DNA of 64,000 nucleotides from Aquipseudomonas ullengensis. GTDB taxonomy: Bacteria > Pseudomonadota > Gammaproteobacteria > Pseudomonadales > Pseudomonadaceae. The first letter of the stretch is position 1; each line of letters opens with the position of its first letter. The stretch lies in contig NZ_JACJUD010000002.1 in assembly GCF_014174475.1 (NCBI RefSeq), forward strand, positions 484,422 through 548,421. Reading direction: 5' to 3'. Shown here in pieces: positions 24,704-32,993 of this stretch. Below the pieces are notes generated by a model. It saw only the letters and a list, made by a program, of their open reading frames with translations. It was not told where the DNA came from and searched no databases. A program made the position numbers and the translations under genes.

Positions 24704-27550
24704 ATGCCTCGTAGCATCAGACTCCGCCCGTTGATCGTATTGACCTGCGTGTTCCTGGTGATCTGCACCGGGGTCACCATTGCCTTGCTCGCCTATGAGC
24801 GCGGCACGCGGGTGATCTACCGCAATGCGCTGATGGCGGCCGAGCGTGCGGGCGATGTGACCCGGCGCGAGTTTTCTTCCAACCTGGTGCCGATTCGCTC
24901 GGCGGTGCGCCTGTTTGCGCGCAACTCGAACCTGCGCAGCGCCGGGTTGGTCGAGCAGTTGCGCATGCTGCCGCTGATGGCCGAGGCGCTGCACGCACTG
25001 CCGGCGGCGCGGGCGTTCTTCTTTGCCGATCAGCAGGGCAACCTGTTCTACCTGCGGCGCCCGTTACAGTCGCTGGACCCGCAGGTGCCGGAGGACACCG
25101 CCTACGTGGCCTTGAGCATCAACCCGCAAGCGGGGCAGGCCACGCGCCTGTATTTCAATGCCGCGCTGGAAGAACTGGCGCGGCGTGACGATCCGCAGTC
25201 CGCGCAGCTCGCGGCCCCGCAGCGGCCCTGGTTTCAGCAGGCGCTGGCCAGCCGGGGCATCATCCGCACGGCGCCCTATCATTTCTTCAACAGCGACGAA
25301 ATCGGCTCGACCATTGCCCTGGCGACCGAGGACAAACAATGGGTGGTAGGGGCCGACCTGAGCCATCACCGGCTTGACCAGATGCTCCAGCAAAACCGCA
25401 TGACGGCCTCGACGCGCCTGATCCTCAGCAACCTCACGGGCCAGGTGCTGGCGACCGATGATCCGAGCGTTTTCCACCCTGATCGGCGTGAACCGCCGCG
25501 CCTGGCCGAGCTGCCGGAGCCCGCACTGAAAGCCCTGGTCGACTTGCCGCAGGTGGCAACGGTGGGCTTGTTGAAGCGGCAGGTCGGCTCGCGTACCTGG
25601 CATGTGCAGCGCCTGCTTCTGCAGTTGGAAGAGTCCGAGCCGCTGCTGCTGGACATTCTGGTCCCGGAGGACGAACTGTTCGCCGCTGCCCGCACCATCC
25701 GTAACGGCATGTTCACCGACACCCTGTTCATCCTGCTGCTGGCCGTGCCCCTGGCGATCTGGCTATCCGGCTTGCTGGTGGCTTCGTTTGGCACCCTGAC
25801 GCGCAAGGCGCAGGCCCTGAGTAACTTCGATTTCGAGGCCGGCAAGACGCCGCTGCGCAGCAAGATCACCGAGGTGCGCGAGCTGGACAGCGCCATGAGC
25901 GACAGCGGCGAGACGCTGCAGCGCTTCATCACCACCCTGGGGCGCCTGAGTGCCGAGACCAATCTCGAGCACCTGCTGCCGACTTTGCTGCGCAGCACCT
26001 GTGAGGCCAGCGGGGCACGGGGCGGCCTGCTGTATATCCAGCAGGGCGATGCGTTGCAGCTGATGGCAGGGCTCTGGCAGGAACAGGCGCTGGAGCTGGA
26101 TGAAGCGGCCGGCACCGTTTTGTTCGGCGCGCAGCAGGCCCTGGCCGAGCAGCGCCTGCTGGCCCAGCCGGCCGACGGCGAGGCCTGCGCGAGGCTCAAT
26201 CTGCCGCCGACGGCGACCCTCAATGTGCCGCTGTTCAACCGCCGGCAGCAGCGGGTTGGCGCGCTGGTGCTGTTCAATGAGGCACCGCTGCAAAGCCACC
26301 AGTTGCACTTCGTCGAAGCCTTGTCCGGCTTCGCTGCAGTGGCGCTGGAAACCCATGGCCTGATCGAATTGCAGCGGCAGTTGTTCGAGGCGTTCATCGA
26401 ACTGATCGCCAGTGCCATTGATGCCAAGAGTCCCTACACCGGCGGCCACTGCTCGCGGGTGCCGGAAGTCGCCAAGTTGCTGGCCGAAGCTGCATGCGCG
26501 GAAACCCAGGGGCCCTACGCCGACTTCAGCATGAGCAGCGATGACTGGCGGGCACTGCATATCGGCTCTTGGCTACACGACTGCGGCAAAGTCACCACCC
26601 CGGAATATGTGGTCGACAAAGCCACCAAGCTGGAAACCCTGTACGACCGCATCCATGAAGTGCGTACGCGCTTCGAGGTGCTCAAGCGCGACGCGCAGAT
26701 CAGCTACCTGCAGGCCCTGCAGGACGGTGCCGAGGTGGAGTCGGCACGCGCCGCGCGCGATGCCCTGCTGACCACGCTGGATGAAGAGTTCGCCTTCGTC
26801 GCCGCCTGCAACACCGGCAGCGAGTTCATGGGCGAAGAGCAGTTGCAGCGCCTGCACGCCATCGCCGAACGCACCTGGCTGCGCACCCTGGATGATCGCC
26901 TGGGCATCTCCGGCGAAGAGCGCCTGCGCAAGGAGGCGCAACCGGTGGAGCCCTTGCCGGTGCTGGAGCAGCTCCTCGCCGACCGGCCCGAACAACGCAT
27001 CGAACGGCGCGACAGCGAGCGTTACGCGGCAGACAATCCTTGGGGCTTCAACATGCCAATCCCCGAGCTGCTGTATGACCGTGGCGAACTGAAGAACCTG
27101 TCTATCCGCCGTGGCACCCTCACCGAGGAGGAGCGCTTCAAGATCAACGAGCACATTGTGCAGACCATCCGCATGCTCAATGCCCTGCCGTTTCCCGCCG
27201 AGTTGGCGCAGATCCCGGAGATCGCCGGCGGCCACCACGAACGCATGGACGGCAAGGGCTACCCCTGCGGCTTGACCGGCGACCAGCTCAGCCCGCAGGC
27301 GCGGATGATGTCGATTGCCGACGTGTTCGAGGCACTGACCGCCCGCGACCGCCCCTACAAACCGAGCAAGACCTTGGCGCAGGCGCTGCGTATCATGCGC
27401 AACATGAGCGAGGAGGGGCATCTGGACCCCGAGCTGTTCAGTATCTTCCTGCGCTCCGGGGCCTGCCTGCGTTATGCCGAGCAGTACCTGGACGCGGACC
27501 AGTGCGATACCCGCGAGCTGCTCGAGTTTCTTCCGGCCTCCGCGAGTTAG
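24704..27550 (+). CDS. membrane-bound GAF/HD-GYP domain protein (putative c-di-GMP phosphodiesterase)
   Basis: 948 residues from ATG 24704, preceded by AAGGA. TM1 is at about 8-30 (LIVLTCVFLVICTGVTIALL). A large periplasmic sensor, probably dCache, runs to TM2 near 345-370 (FILLLAVPLAIWLSGLLVAS), then a HAMP-like linker, a GAF domain at about 415-560 and a C-terminal HD-GYP domain. HD is at 625-626 (WLHDCGK), and HHERMDGKGYP begins at 844. HD-GYP enzymes degrade c-di-GMP. The gap between HD and HHE is about 219 residues, against roughly 60 in canonical members, so the domain carries a large insertion (finding). Confidence 0.88.
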   Translation: MPRSIRLRPLIVLTCVFLVICTGVTIALLAYERGTRVIYRNALMAAERAGDVTRREFSSNLVPIRSAVRLFARNSNLRSAGLVEQLRMLPLMAEALHALPAARAFFFADQQGNLFYLRRPLQSLDPQVPEDTAYVALSINPQAGQATRLYFNAALEELARRDDPQSAQLAAPQRPWFQQALASRGIIRTAPYHFFNSDEIGSTIALATEDKQWVVGADLSHHRLDQMLQQNRMTASTRLILSNLTGQVLATDDPSVFHPDRREPPRLAELPEPALKALVDLPQVATVGLLKRQVGSRTWHVQRLLLQLEESEPLLLDILVPEDELFAAARTIRNGMFTDTLFILLLAVPLAIWLSGLLVASFGTLTRKAQALSNFDFEAGKTPLRSKITEVRELDSAMSDSGETLQRFITTLGRLSAETNLEHLLPTLLRSTCEASGARGGLLYIQQGDALQLMAGLWQEQALELDEAAGTVLFGAQQALAEQRLLAQPADGEACARLNLPPTATLNVPLFNRRQQRVGALVLFNEAPLQSHQLHFVEALSGFAAVALETHGLIELQRQLFEAFIELIASAIDAKSPYTGGHCSRVPEVAKLLAEAACAETQGPYADFSMSSDDWRALHIGSWLHDCGKVTTPEYVVDKATKLETLYDRIHEVRTRFEVLKRDAQISYLQALQDGAEVESARAARDALLTTLDEEFAFVAACNTGSEFMGEEQLQRLHAIAERTWLRTLDDRLGISGEERLRKEAQPVEPLPVLEQLLADRPEQRIERRDSERYAADNPWGFNMPIPELLYDRGELKNLSIRRGTLTEEERFKINEHIVQTIRMLNALPFPAELAQIPEIAGGHHERMDGKGYPCGLTGDQLSPQARMMSIADVFEALTARDRPYKPSKTLAQALRIMRNMSEEGHLDPELFSIFLRSGACLRYAEQYLDADQCDTRELLEFLPASAS

Positions 27551-27597
27551 CTGTACTGGGTGATGCAACACGTTGACCAGCCAACAAGGGGCCATGC

Positions 27598-27888
27598 ATG
27601 AGCCGTATCAAACTGGGGACCGTTCTGGCGTTGCTACTCAGCAGCCAGGTGGCGCATGCCGAACCGTGGCCGGCGCGCGAAATGTTCAAGCAGGCCTGCC
27701 TGACCAGCGCGCGTGATGCGCTCGACGCCAAGGTCGCCGAGGCCTACTGCGAGTGCACGGTGGCAAACATTGCCCAGCGCTTCAGCCCGGCCCAGCTTGC
27801 CGGGCTGGATCAGCCGCAGTTGCCGGCCGATGTGCAAAATGGCCTGCGCGAAGTGGCCGGCATCTGCATGAAGAAGCTGAACCTCTAA
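27598..27888 (+). CDS. small secreted cysteine-containing protein of unknown function
   Basis: 96 residues. The signal peptide (MSRIKLGTVLALLLSSQVAH, then A) predicts export. The mature part is short, helical and has four cysteines (KQAC, YCEC, GIC) that could form two disulfides. The start at 27598 is preceded by AAGGGG; an ATG four bases upstream is in another frame. It lies between an HD-GYP gene and a LysR gene on the same strand. I do not recognise a characterised family. Confidence 0.7.
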   Translation: MSRIKLGTVLALLLSSQVAHAEPWPAREMFKQACLTSARDALDAKVAEAYCECTVANIAQRFSPAQLAGLDQPQLPADVQNGLREVAGICMKKLNL

Positions 27889-27910
27889 CTGTTTGCCCGG
27901 GAAGTCACCT

Positions 27911-28798
27911 ATGCGTCGCCTGCCGTCACTCACTGCGCTGCGCACCTTTGAAGCGGCGGCGCGGCATGCGCATTTCGGTCGGGCCGCTGCCGAGCTGTGC
28001 GTCACCGATAGCGCAGTCAGCCATCAGATCCGCCAGTTGGAAGAACAGCTCGGTGCCAGCCTGTTCCAGCGTGACGGCCGCCAGGTGCGCCCCACGCCGC
28101 AGGCCAAGCGCCTGTTGCGCAGCCTGCAGCAGGCCTTCGAGCTGATCGGTGAGGCCTGCGACGAGCTGCGTGACCCCGGTTCCCAGGCGCAGCTGCGCAT
28201 CGCAGTGACTGCCGAGCTGGCGCAGAAGTGGCTGATCGGCCGTTTGGCGGATTTCAGCGAGCGCTATCCGCAGATCACCCTGCACCTCTACGAGCAGCCG
28301 CTGGAGGCGACCCAGCCGGGCGAGGAAATCGACCTGGCGATCACCTACGGCACCGGCCCGGCGGATGGCAGCGCCTACTTCGTGCGGCCATTGCCGACTC
28401 TGCTGTTTTTCCCGGTGTGCAGCCCCGGCCTGTTCAACCAACTGCCGCTCAAGCACCCGCGTGATCTGGCTCGGCACTGCCTGCTGCACGACGACCAGGA
28501 CGGCAAGACCTGGACTGCCTGGCTGACCACCCACGCCGGCGATATCCAGCCGCAGCGTCACCTGTATCTCGGTCATGCCGGGCTGACCATGGAAGCCGCC
28601 GCACGCGGCCAGGGTGTGGCCATCGGCGACAACCTGACCAGCGCCGAGGACCTCGCCAGCGGCCGCCTGGTGCGTCCGTTCGCCGCCAGCGTGGCCTCGC
28701 TCGGGCAGTACGCGCTAGTCTGCGAACGGCTGCGTCTGGACAAACCAGCGGTGGCGCAGTTCGTCGAGTGGTTCACCGATCAGTTGGTCGATTTGTGA
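27911..28798 (+). CDS. LysR-family regulator, GcvA-like
   Basis: 295 residues from ATG 27911. The N-terminal RRLPSLTALRTFEAAARHAH, then FGRAAAELCVTDSAVSHQIR, is the signature of the GcvA/AmpR subgroup; the substrate-binding domain follows with LRIAVTAELAQKWLIGRLAD. It ends 97 bases before agmatine deiminase on the same strand. Control of the agmatine/polyamine genes is plausible but based on position only. Confidence 0.92.
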   Translation: MRRLPSLTALRTFEAAARHAHFGRAAAELCVTDSAVSHQIRQLEEQLGASLFQRDGRQVRPTPQAKRLLRSLQQAFELIGEACDELRDPGSQAQLRIAVTAELAQKWLIGRLADFSERYPQITLHLYEQPLEATQPGEEIDLAITYGTGPADGSAYFVRPLPTLLFFPVCSPGLFNQLPLKHPRDLARHCLLHDDQDGKTWTAWLTTHAGDIQPQRHLYLGHAGLTMEAAARGQGVAIGDNLTSAEDLASGRLVRPFAASVASLGQYALVCERLRLDKPAVAQFVEWFTDQLVDL

Positions 28799-28895
28799 AT
28801 TAAATTCAGCTATCCCGCGATAATGGTCATTGGTCGCGGGCGCTCTGCCACGGGTACTGTCGGGCTATTCCTCAGCCACCGACGAGTACCCTGCA

Positions 28896-30008
28896 ATGGC
28901 CCGTTCCCTGACCTCTCTGCCCAAAGCCGACGGCTTCCGCCTGCCCGGTGAATTCGAACCCAAGGCCCGTTGCTGGCTCGGCTGGCCGGAGCGCACCGAC
29001 GTGTGGCGCAACGGCGCCAAGCCGGCGCAGAAGGTCTGGGTTGATATTGTCAGCGCCATCGCCAGCAGCGAGCCGGTCACCGTGTGTGCCTCGGCCAGCC
29101 AGTACGCCAACGCCCGCCGCCAGTTACCGGCCCATGTGCGGGTGGTGGAAATGACCTGCAACGACACCTGGTTCCGCGACAGCGGCCCGGCCTTCCTGGT
29201 CAATGACGACAGCCTTGAGGTGCGCGGCGTGGACTTCGAGTTCAACGCCTACGGCGGCCTCGACGGCGGCCTCTACTACCCCTGGGACAAAGACGACCAG
29301 ATCGCGCAGAAGATCCTCGAGATCGAAGGCTACGACCGTTACCGCGCGCCCTTCATCGCCGAGATGGGCGGCATCCAGACCGATGGCCAGCGCACTCTGC
29401 TGACCACCGAGCAGTGCCTGCTCAACCGCAACCGTAACGCCCACCTGGGCAAGGACGAAGTGACCCGCCGTCTGCAGGGCTACCTCGGTGCCGAACAGGT
29501 GATCTGGCTGCCGCGCGGCTGCAAGTTCGACGAAACCGACGGCCATATCGACGACCTAGCCTGCTTCGTCCGCCCTGGCGTGGTGGTGCAGCAGTGGACC
29601 GATGATCGCGACGATCCGCAGTGGGAAATCTACCAGGAGGCCTACGACATCCTGCGCAGCACCCGTGACGCCCAGGGCCGCGAACTGGAGGTACACAAGT
29701 TGCCGCAACCGCGTGTGCTGGAGTGGACGGCGGAAGAGGCCGAGGGCCTGGATCAGGACGACGCCACCCATACACGCCAGGCCGGCACCCAGATCTGCGC
29801 CTCCTATATCAACTACTACGCCGGCAACTCGGCCATCGTCGTGCCGCTGTTCAACGACCCCTGCGACCGCGTGGCCCAGGCCACCCTGGCCGAGCTGTTC
29901 CCCAAGCACCGCATCCTCGGCATCGAGAACTCGCGGGAAATCCTCCTGGGTGGCGGCAACGTCGCCTGCATCACCATGCCGCAGTACGCCGCGCCGACGC
30001 GCGGTTAA
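28896..30008 (+). CDS. aguA: agmatine deiminase
   Basis: 370 residues, the family's usual length. Catalytic elements are TWFRDSGPAF near 90, DGHIDDLACF near 214 and the nucleophile Cys358 in GGGNVACITMPQ. The enzyme hydrolyses agmatine to N-carbamoylputrescine and ammonia, the second step of arginine to putrescine conversion through agmatine. The usual motif is GGGNIHC; here the residue before Cys is Ala instead of His (finding). The polyamine-binding protein begins ten bases after the stop, so the two are probably co-transcribed. No aguB is adjacent. Confidence 0.93.
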   Translation: MARSLTSLPKADGFRLPGEFEPKARCWLGWPERTDVWRNGAKPAQKVWVDIVSAIASSEPVTVCASASQYANARRQLPAHVRVVEMTCNDTWFRDSGPAFLVNDDSLEVRGVDFEFNAYGGLDGGLYYPWDKDDQIAQKILEIEGYDRYRAPFIAEMGGIQTDGQRTLLTTEQCLLNRNRNAHLGKDEVTRRLQGYLGAEQVIWLPRGCKFDETDGHIDDLACFVRPGVVVQQWTDDRDDPQWEIYQEAYDILRSTRDAQGRELEVHKLPQPRVLEWTAEEAEGLDQDDATHTRQAGTQICASYINYYAGNSAIVVPLFNDPCDRVAQATLAELFPKHRILGIENSREILLGGGNVACITMPQYAAPTRG

Positions 30009-30018
30009 GGAGAAAAAC

Positions 30019-31116
30019 ATGAAGTTTTCCACCTCGTTGTTGGCACTGGCACTGGCCCTGGCTGTTGGCGCGCATGCGCAGGCGGCCGAGGCACCGAAGC
30101 AGGTCAACCTGTACATCTGGAGCGAGTACCTGGCGCCCGACACCCTGAGCAGCTTCGAGGAGAAGACCGGGATCAAGGTGGTGGTCGACCATTTCGACTC
30201 GCTGGAAACCGTGGAAACCAAGCTGCTCACCGGGCGCAGCGGCTACGACCTGGTACTGACGGCCGGCCAGCACCTGCAGCGAGCGATCAGCAGCGGCGCC
30301 CTGCAACCCTTGGACAAGGCCGCGTTGCCGCACTTCGCTGGGCTTGATGCGGAGTTCACCGGGCACATGGCGGCCTTCGATCCGGGCAACCGTTACGCCG
30401 GCCTGTACGTCTGGGGTACCACCGGCTTCGGCTATCAGCAGCAGGCCATCGCCAAGCGCATGGCCAATGCACCGACCGACAGTTGGGCGATGCTGCTCGA
30501 TCCGGCGGTGGTGGCCAAATTCGCCGATTGCGGGGTGAGCTTCCTCAATGATCCCAACGAGGTGTTTGCTGCGACCTTCCGCTACCTGGGCCTGGACATA
30601 AACAAGCAGAGCCTCGACGACCTCAAACTGGCCGAAGCGCACCTGGCCAAGGTGCGGCCGTCGATCCGCTACTTCGACAACGACCGCAACATCGCCGACC
30701 TGGCCAACGGTGATACCTGCCTGGCGATGTCGTGGAACGGCAACGTGTCGATCGCCGCCGGCCAGGCGCAACAGGCCGGCAAGCCCTACAGCCTGCACTA
30801 CAGCATCCCGCGTGAAGGCACGCTGATCTGGTTCGACGCGATGGTGGTGCCCAAGGACGCACCGCACCCGCAGGCCGCGCTGGCGCTGATGGATCACTTG
30901 ATGACCCCCGAGGTGATCGGCGCCATCACCAACACCATCTACTACGCCAACGCAGTGCCGGCGGCGAATGCCACGGTCGATCCGGCGATCCTCGCCGACC
31001 CCGGCACCTACCCGCCGCAGGAGCTGCGCGCCAAGCTGTACACCAAGAACGACAACAGCCCGGCGTTCAACCGCGCGCTGACACGGGCGTTCAGCAAGCT
31101 GAAGTCGGGGCTGTAA
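30019..31116 (+). CDS. polyamine ABC transporter substrate-binding protein (PotF/SpuD type)
   Basis: 365 residues from ATG 30019, with AAGGAG at 30006-30011. The signal peptide (LLALALALAVGAHAQAA) leads to VNLYIWSEYLAPDTLSSFEE, the standard start of PotF/SpuD proteins; FEEKTGIKVVVDHFDS and YDLVLTAGQHLQRAI follow. Binding-pocket aromatic residues of the family occur in YVWGTTGFGY and AMSWNGN. It would bind putrescine, spermidine or agmatine in the periplasm. The permease and ATPase genes are not adjacent. It shares a unit with aguA, which fits agmatine or putrescine use. Confidence 0.9.
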   Translation: MKFSTSLLALALALAVGAHAQAAEAPKQVNLYIWSEYLAPDTLSSFEEKTGIKVVVDHFDSLETVETKLLTGRSGYDLVLTAGQHLQRAISSGALQPLDKAALPHFAGLDAEFTGHMAAFDPGNRYAGLYVWGTTGFGYQQQAIAKRMANAPTDSWAMLLDPAVVAKFADCGVSFLNDPNEVFAATFRYLGLDINKQSLDDLKLAEAHLAKVRPSIRYFDNDRNIADLANGDTCLAMSWNGNVSIAAGQAQQAGKPYSLHYSIPREGTLIWFDAMVVPKDAPHPQAALALMDHLMTPEVIGAITNTIYYANAVPAANATVDPAILADPGTYPPQELRAKLYTKNDNSPAFNRALTRAFSKLKSGL

Positions 31117-31496
31117 CGAAGCGGCGGATAAGCGCAGCGTTATCCACCCTACGTAGCCTGGAGTCCCGCGCAGGGTTTATCCCCACTCCCGTCGTCCTCG
31201 CACAGGCAGGGACCCAGGCGGTTTCAGGCAGCGTGCAGATACAGGGCACAAGGAGTGGCCGGCCACTGGATCCCCGCCTTCGCGGGGATGACGGGCGGAT
31301 ATTCAGTGTCGATCCATCAAGGATGAGGCGGGCTGTTTGTGCGGCTGGGTGGATAAGCGGAGCGTTATCCACCTTACGTAGCCTGGCAGCCTGCGCAGGG
31401 TTTATCCCCACCTCCGTCGTCCTCGCGAAGGCGGGGACCCAGGTTGCTTCAGACAGGCGGTAGGGCGGGTGCAACCCGCGTGGATGGCGCGGCGAG
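31117..31496. repeat. intergenic region with a 110-bp imperfect direct repeat
   Basis: Two copies at about 31121-31230 and 31341-31457 share the palindrome ggataagcg.agcgttatcc, then cacc.tacgtagcctgg, tgcgcagggtttatcccc and cgtcgtcctcgc. Between them lies a ggatccccgcc / ggcggggat palindrome at 31268. A gtagggcgggtgcaacccgcg unit follows at about 31461. No gene is seen. Confidence 0.75.
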
Positions 31497-32222
31497 CTAG
31501 CGGTACTTGGCCAGGATGGCCTCGAACTCGCCGTCGTTGCTCATCTGCACCAGGGCGCGCAGCAGCTTCATGGTGGGCACGTCCGGCTCGTCGCGCACGA
31601 TGCAGGAAACCAGGTCGGTGCTCAGCTCGCGCACCTCTTGCAGTTTCCGTTGGGCTGGCTGCTGGCGGTTGAACCAGTGCAGCATCAGGTCATTGCTCAC
31701 CGCATAGCGATAGCGGTTGGCTTCCAACTTCTCCAGCACCAGCTCCTGGGTGCGCGCGTCATCACGCAACAGGTGCCCGCTGGTGAACATCGGCTCAAGG
31801 GCGGGGTAGACGAAGCCCAGCACGGCGCCAACCATCTCGCCCTGCACCTGGTTCGGGCGCAAGGGTTGCTCGTGGGTGCGGCGCACCAGCACGTCGCGCT
31901 GGACCATGAATGGCACGCTCCAGATGTATTGATAGTGCGACTCCTGCAGCCAGGCCGGATTGACGTAGCAGCGCACGTCGATCTCGCCGCGCACCAGCAT
32001 CTGCTGCACGCGCTTGCGCGGCATCACCAGCAGTTCGGCGCGGCGGCCGACCTTCTGCGCCAGACGCATCTGCAAGTCATACAGGATGCCGCCCGTGGCC
32101 TGGCCATCCTCGATCCGCATCATCGGCATGGCCCAGCTTTCGGTCACCGAGAAGCGCAGCGGCCGCTCTTCGGCGAGGGCGCCAGTACACAGGATCAGCA
32201 GGAGGAAAGGCAGCAGGCGCAT
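31497..32222 (-). CDS. periplasmic solute-binding protein, SBP family 3-like
   Basis: 241 residues. The signal peptide MRLLPFLLLILCTGALA is followed by mature EERPLRFSVTESWAMPMMRI. Family-3 features include GILYDLQMRLAQKVGRRAEL, KRVQQMLVRGEIDVRCYV and YRYAVSNDLML. No transporter genes are adjacent, so it looks like one of the stand-alone members common in Pseudomonas. The ligand is unknown. It is separated from the next minus-strand gene by a GC hairpin. Confidence 0.82.
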   Translation of the reverse strand: MRLLPFLLLILCTGALAEERPLRFSVTESWAMPMMRIEDGQATGGILYDLQMRLAQKVGRRAELLVMPRKRVQQMLVRGEIDVRCYVNPAWLQESHYQYIWSVPFMVQRDVLVRRTHEQPLRPNQVQGEMVGAVLGFVYPALEPMFTSGHLLRDDARTQELVLEKLEANRYRYAVSNDLMLHWFNRQQPAQRKLQEVRELSTDLVSCIVRDEPDVPTMKLLRALVQMSNDGEFEAILAKYR

Positions 32223-32300
32223 GAAGATACCGGGCGAGTAATACGGCCCGGCGCATGCGCGTCGGGCATCTCGGGCAGAACGACGGTTAGCTTACCCACA

Positions 32301-32325
32301 AACGCCGCCGGGTGGGGCGGCGTTA
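32301..32325. terminator. probable terminator hairpin after the LysE exporter gene
   Basis: aacgccgcc and ggcggcgtt form a perfect nine-pair stem around a short GC loop, five bases after the exporter stop codon in its reading direction. The T-run is short on both sides, so efficiency is uncertain. Confidence 0.6.
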
Positions 32326-32329
32326 TTGC

Positions 32330-32941
32330 TCAGCGGGTCAACGGCAGGGCTGCGCCCATCAGCGCGAACAGGCCACCGCAGCAACGGTTGAAACCCTTGC
32401 CGCTGCGTTCCAGCCAGGGACGGATACGGTGCGCCGCGCGGGCCAGCACATACTCCACCAGGCCTTCGACCAGGGCGAAGGTCAGCGCCATCACGGCGAA
32501 CTGCAGCCAGAGGTTGCCTTGCGGGTCGAGGAACTGCGGCAGGAAGGCGCCGTAGAAGAGAATCACCTTGGGGTTGGAGATCGCCGACAGCAACCCCTGG
32601 CGTAACAGCTGCGGGCCGGGTTTGAGCTGCGCCGGGTCAACCGCGCTGAGCTGCAACGCCGGTGCGCGCCAGAGCTGAATGCCCAGCCAGATCAGATAAG
32701 CCCCGCCAGCCCATTTTAGGATCACCAGCGCGTGCACCGAGGCGTTGAGCAGGGCGCTGATGCCGAACATCGACAGGGCCATCAGCGCCACGAAACCGAT
32801 CACGCCACCGGCAATCGTCCACAGGGTTCGGCGATGGCCATAGAGCGCGCCGTGGGTGAGGGCGAGCAGGCCATTGGGGCCGGGCGTCAGTGACAGGCCG
32901 ATGATGGCAGTGAAGTAGATCAGCCAGGTATGCAGGGCCAT
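32330..32941 (-). CDS. LysE/RhtB-family amino acid exporter
   Basis: 203 residues with six hydrophobic segments. The family motif LSLTPGPNGLLALTHGALYG stands near residue 16 and SNPKVILFYGAFLPQF near 122, which is closest to the RhtB (homoserine/threonine) branch. It starts at ATG 32941. It is the second LysE-type exporter in this window and is not similar enough to the first to be a recent duplicate. Confidence 0.9.
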   Translation of the reverse strand: MALHTWLIYFTAIIGLSLTPGPNGLLALTHGALYGHRRTLWTIAGGVIGFVALMALSMFGISALLNASVHALVILKWAGGAYLIWLGIQLWRAPALQLSAVDPAQLKPGPQLLRQGLLSAISNPKVILFYGAFLPQFLDPQGNLWLQFAVMALTFALVEGLVEYVLARAAHRIRPWLERSGKGFNRCCGGLFALMGAALPLTR

Positions 32942-32993
32942 GTCCGTTCCTCGTAGGGTGCCCGCGCTCTGTCAGCTGGCTGCTGCGGGGTGT

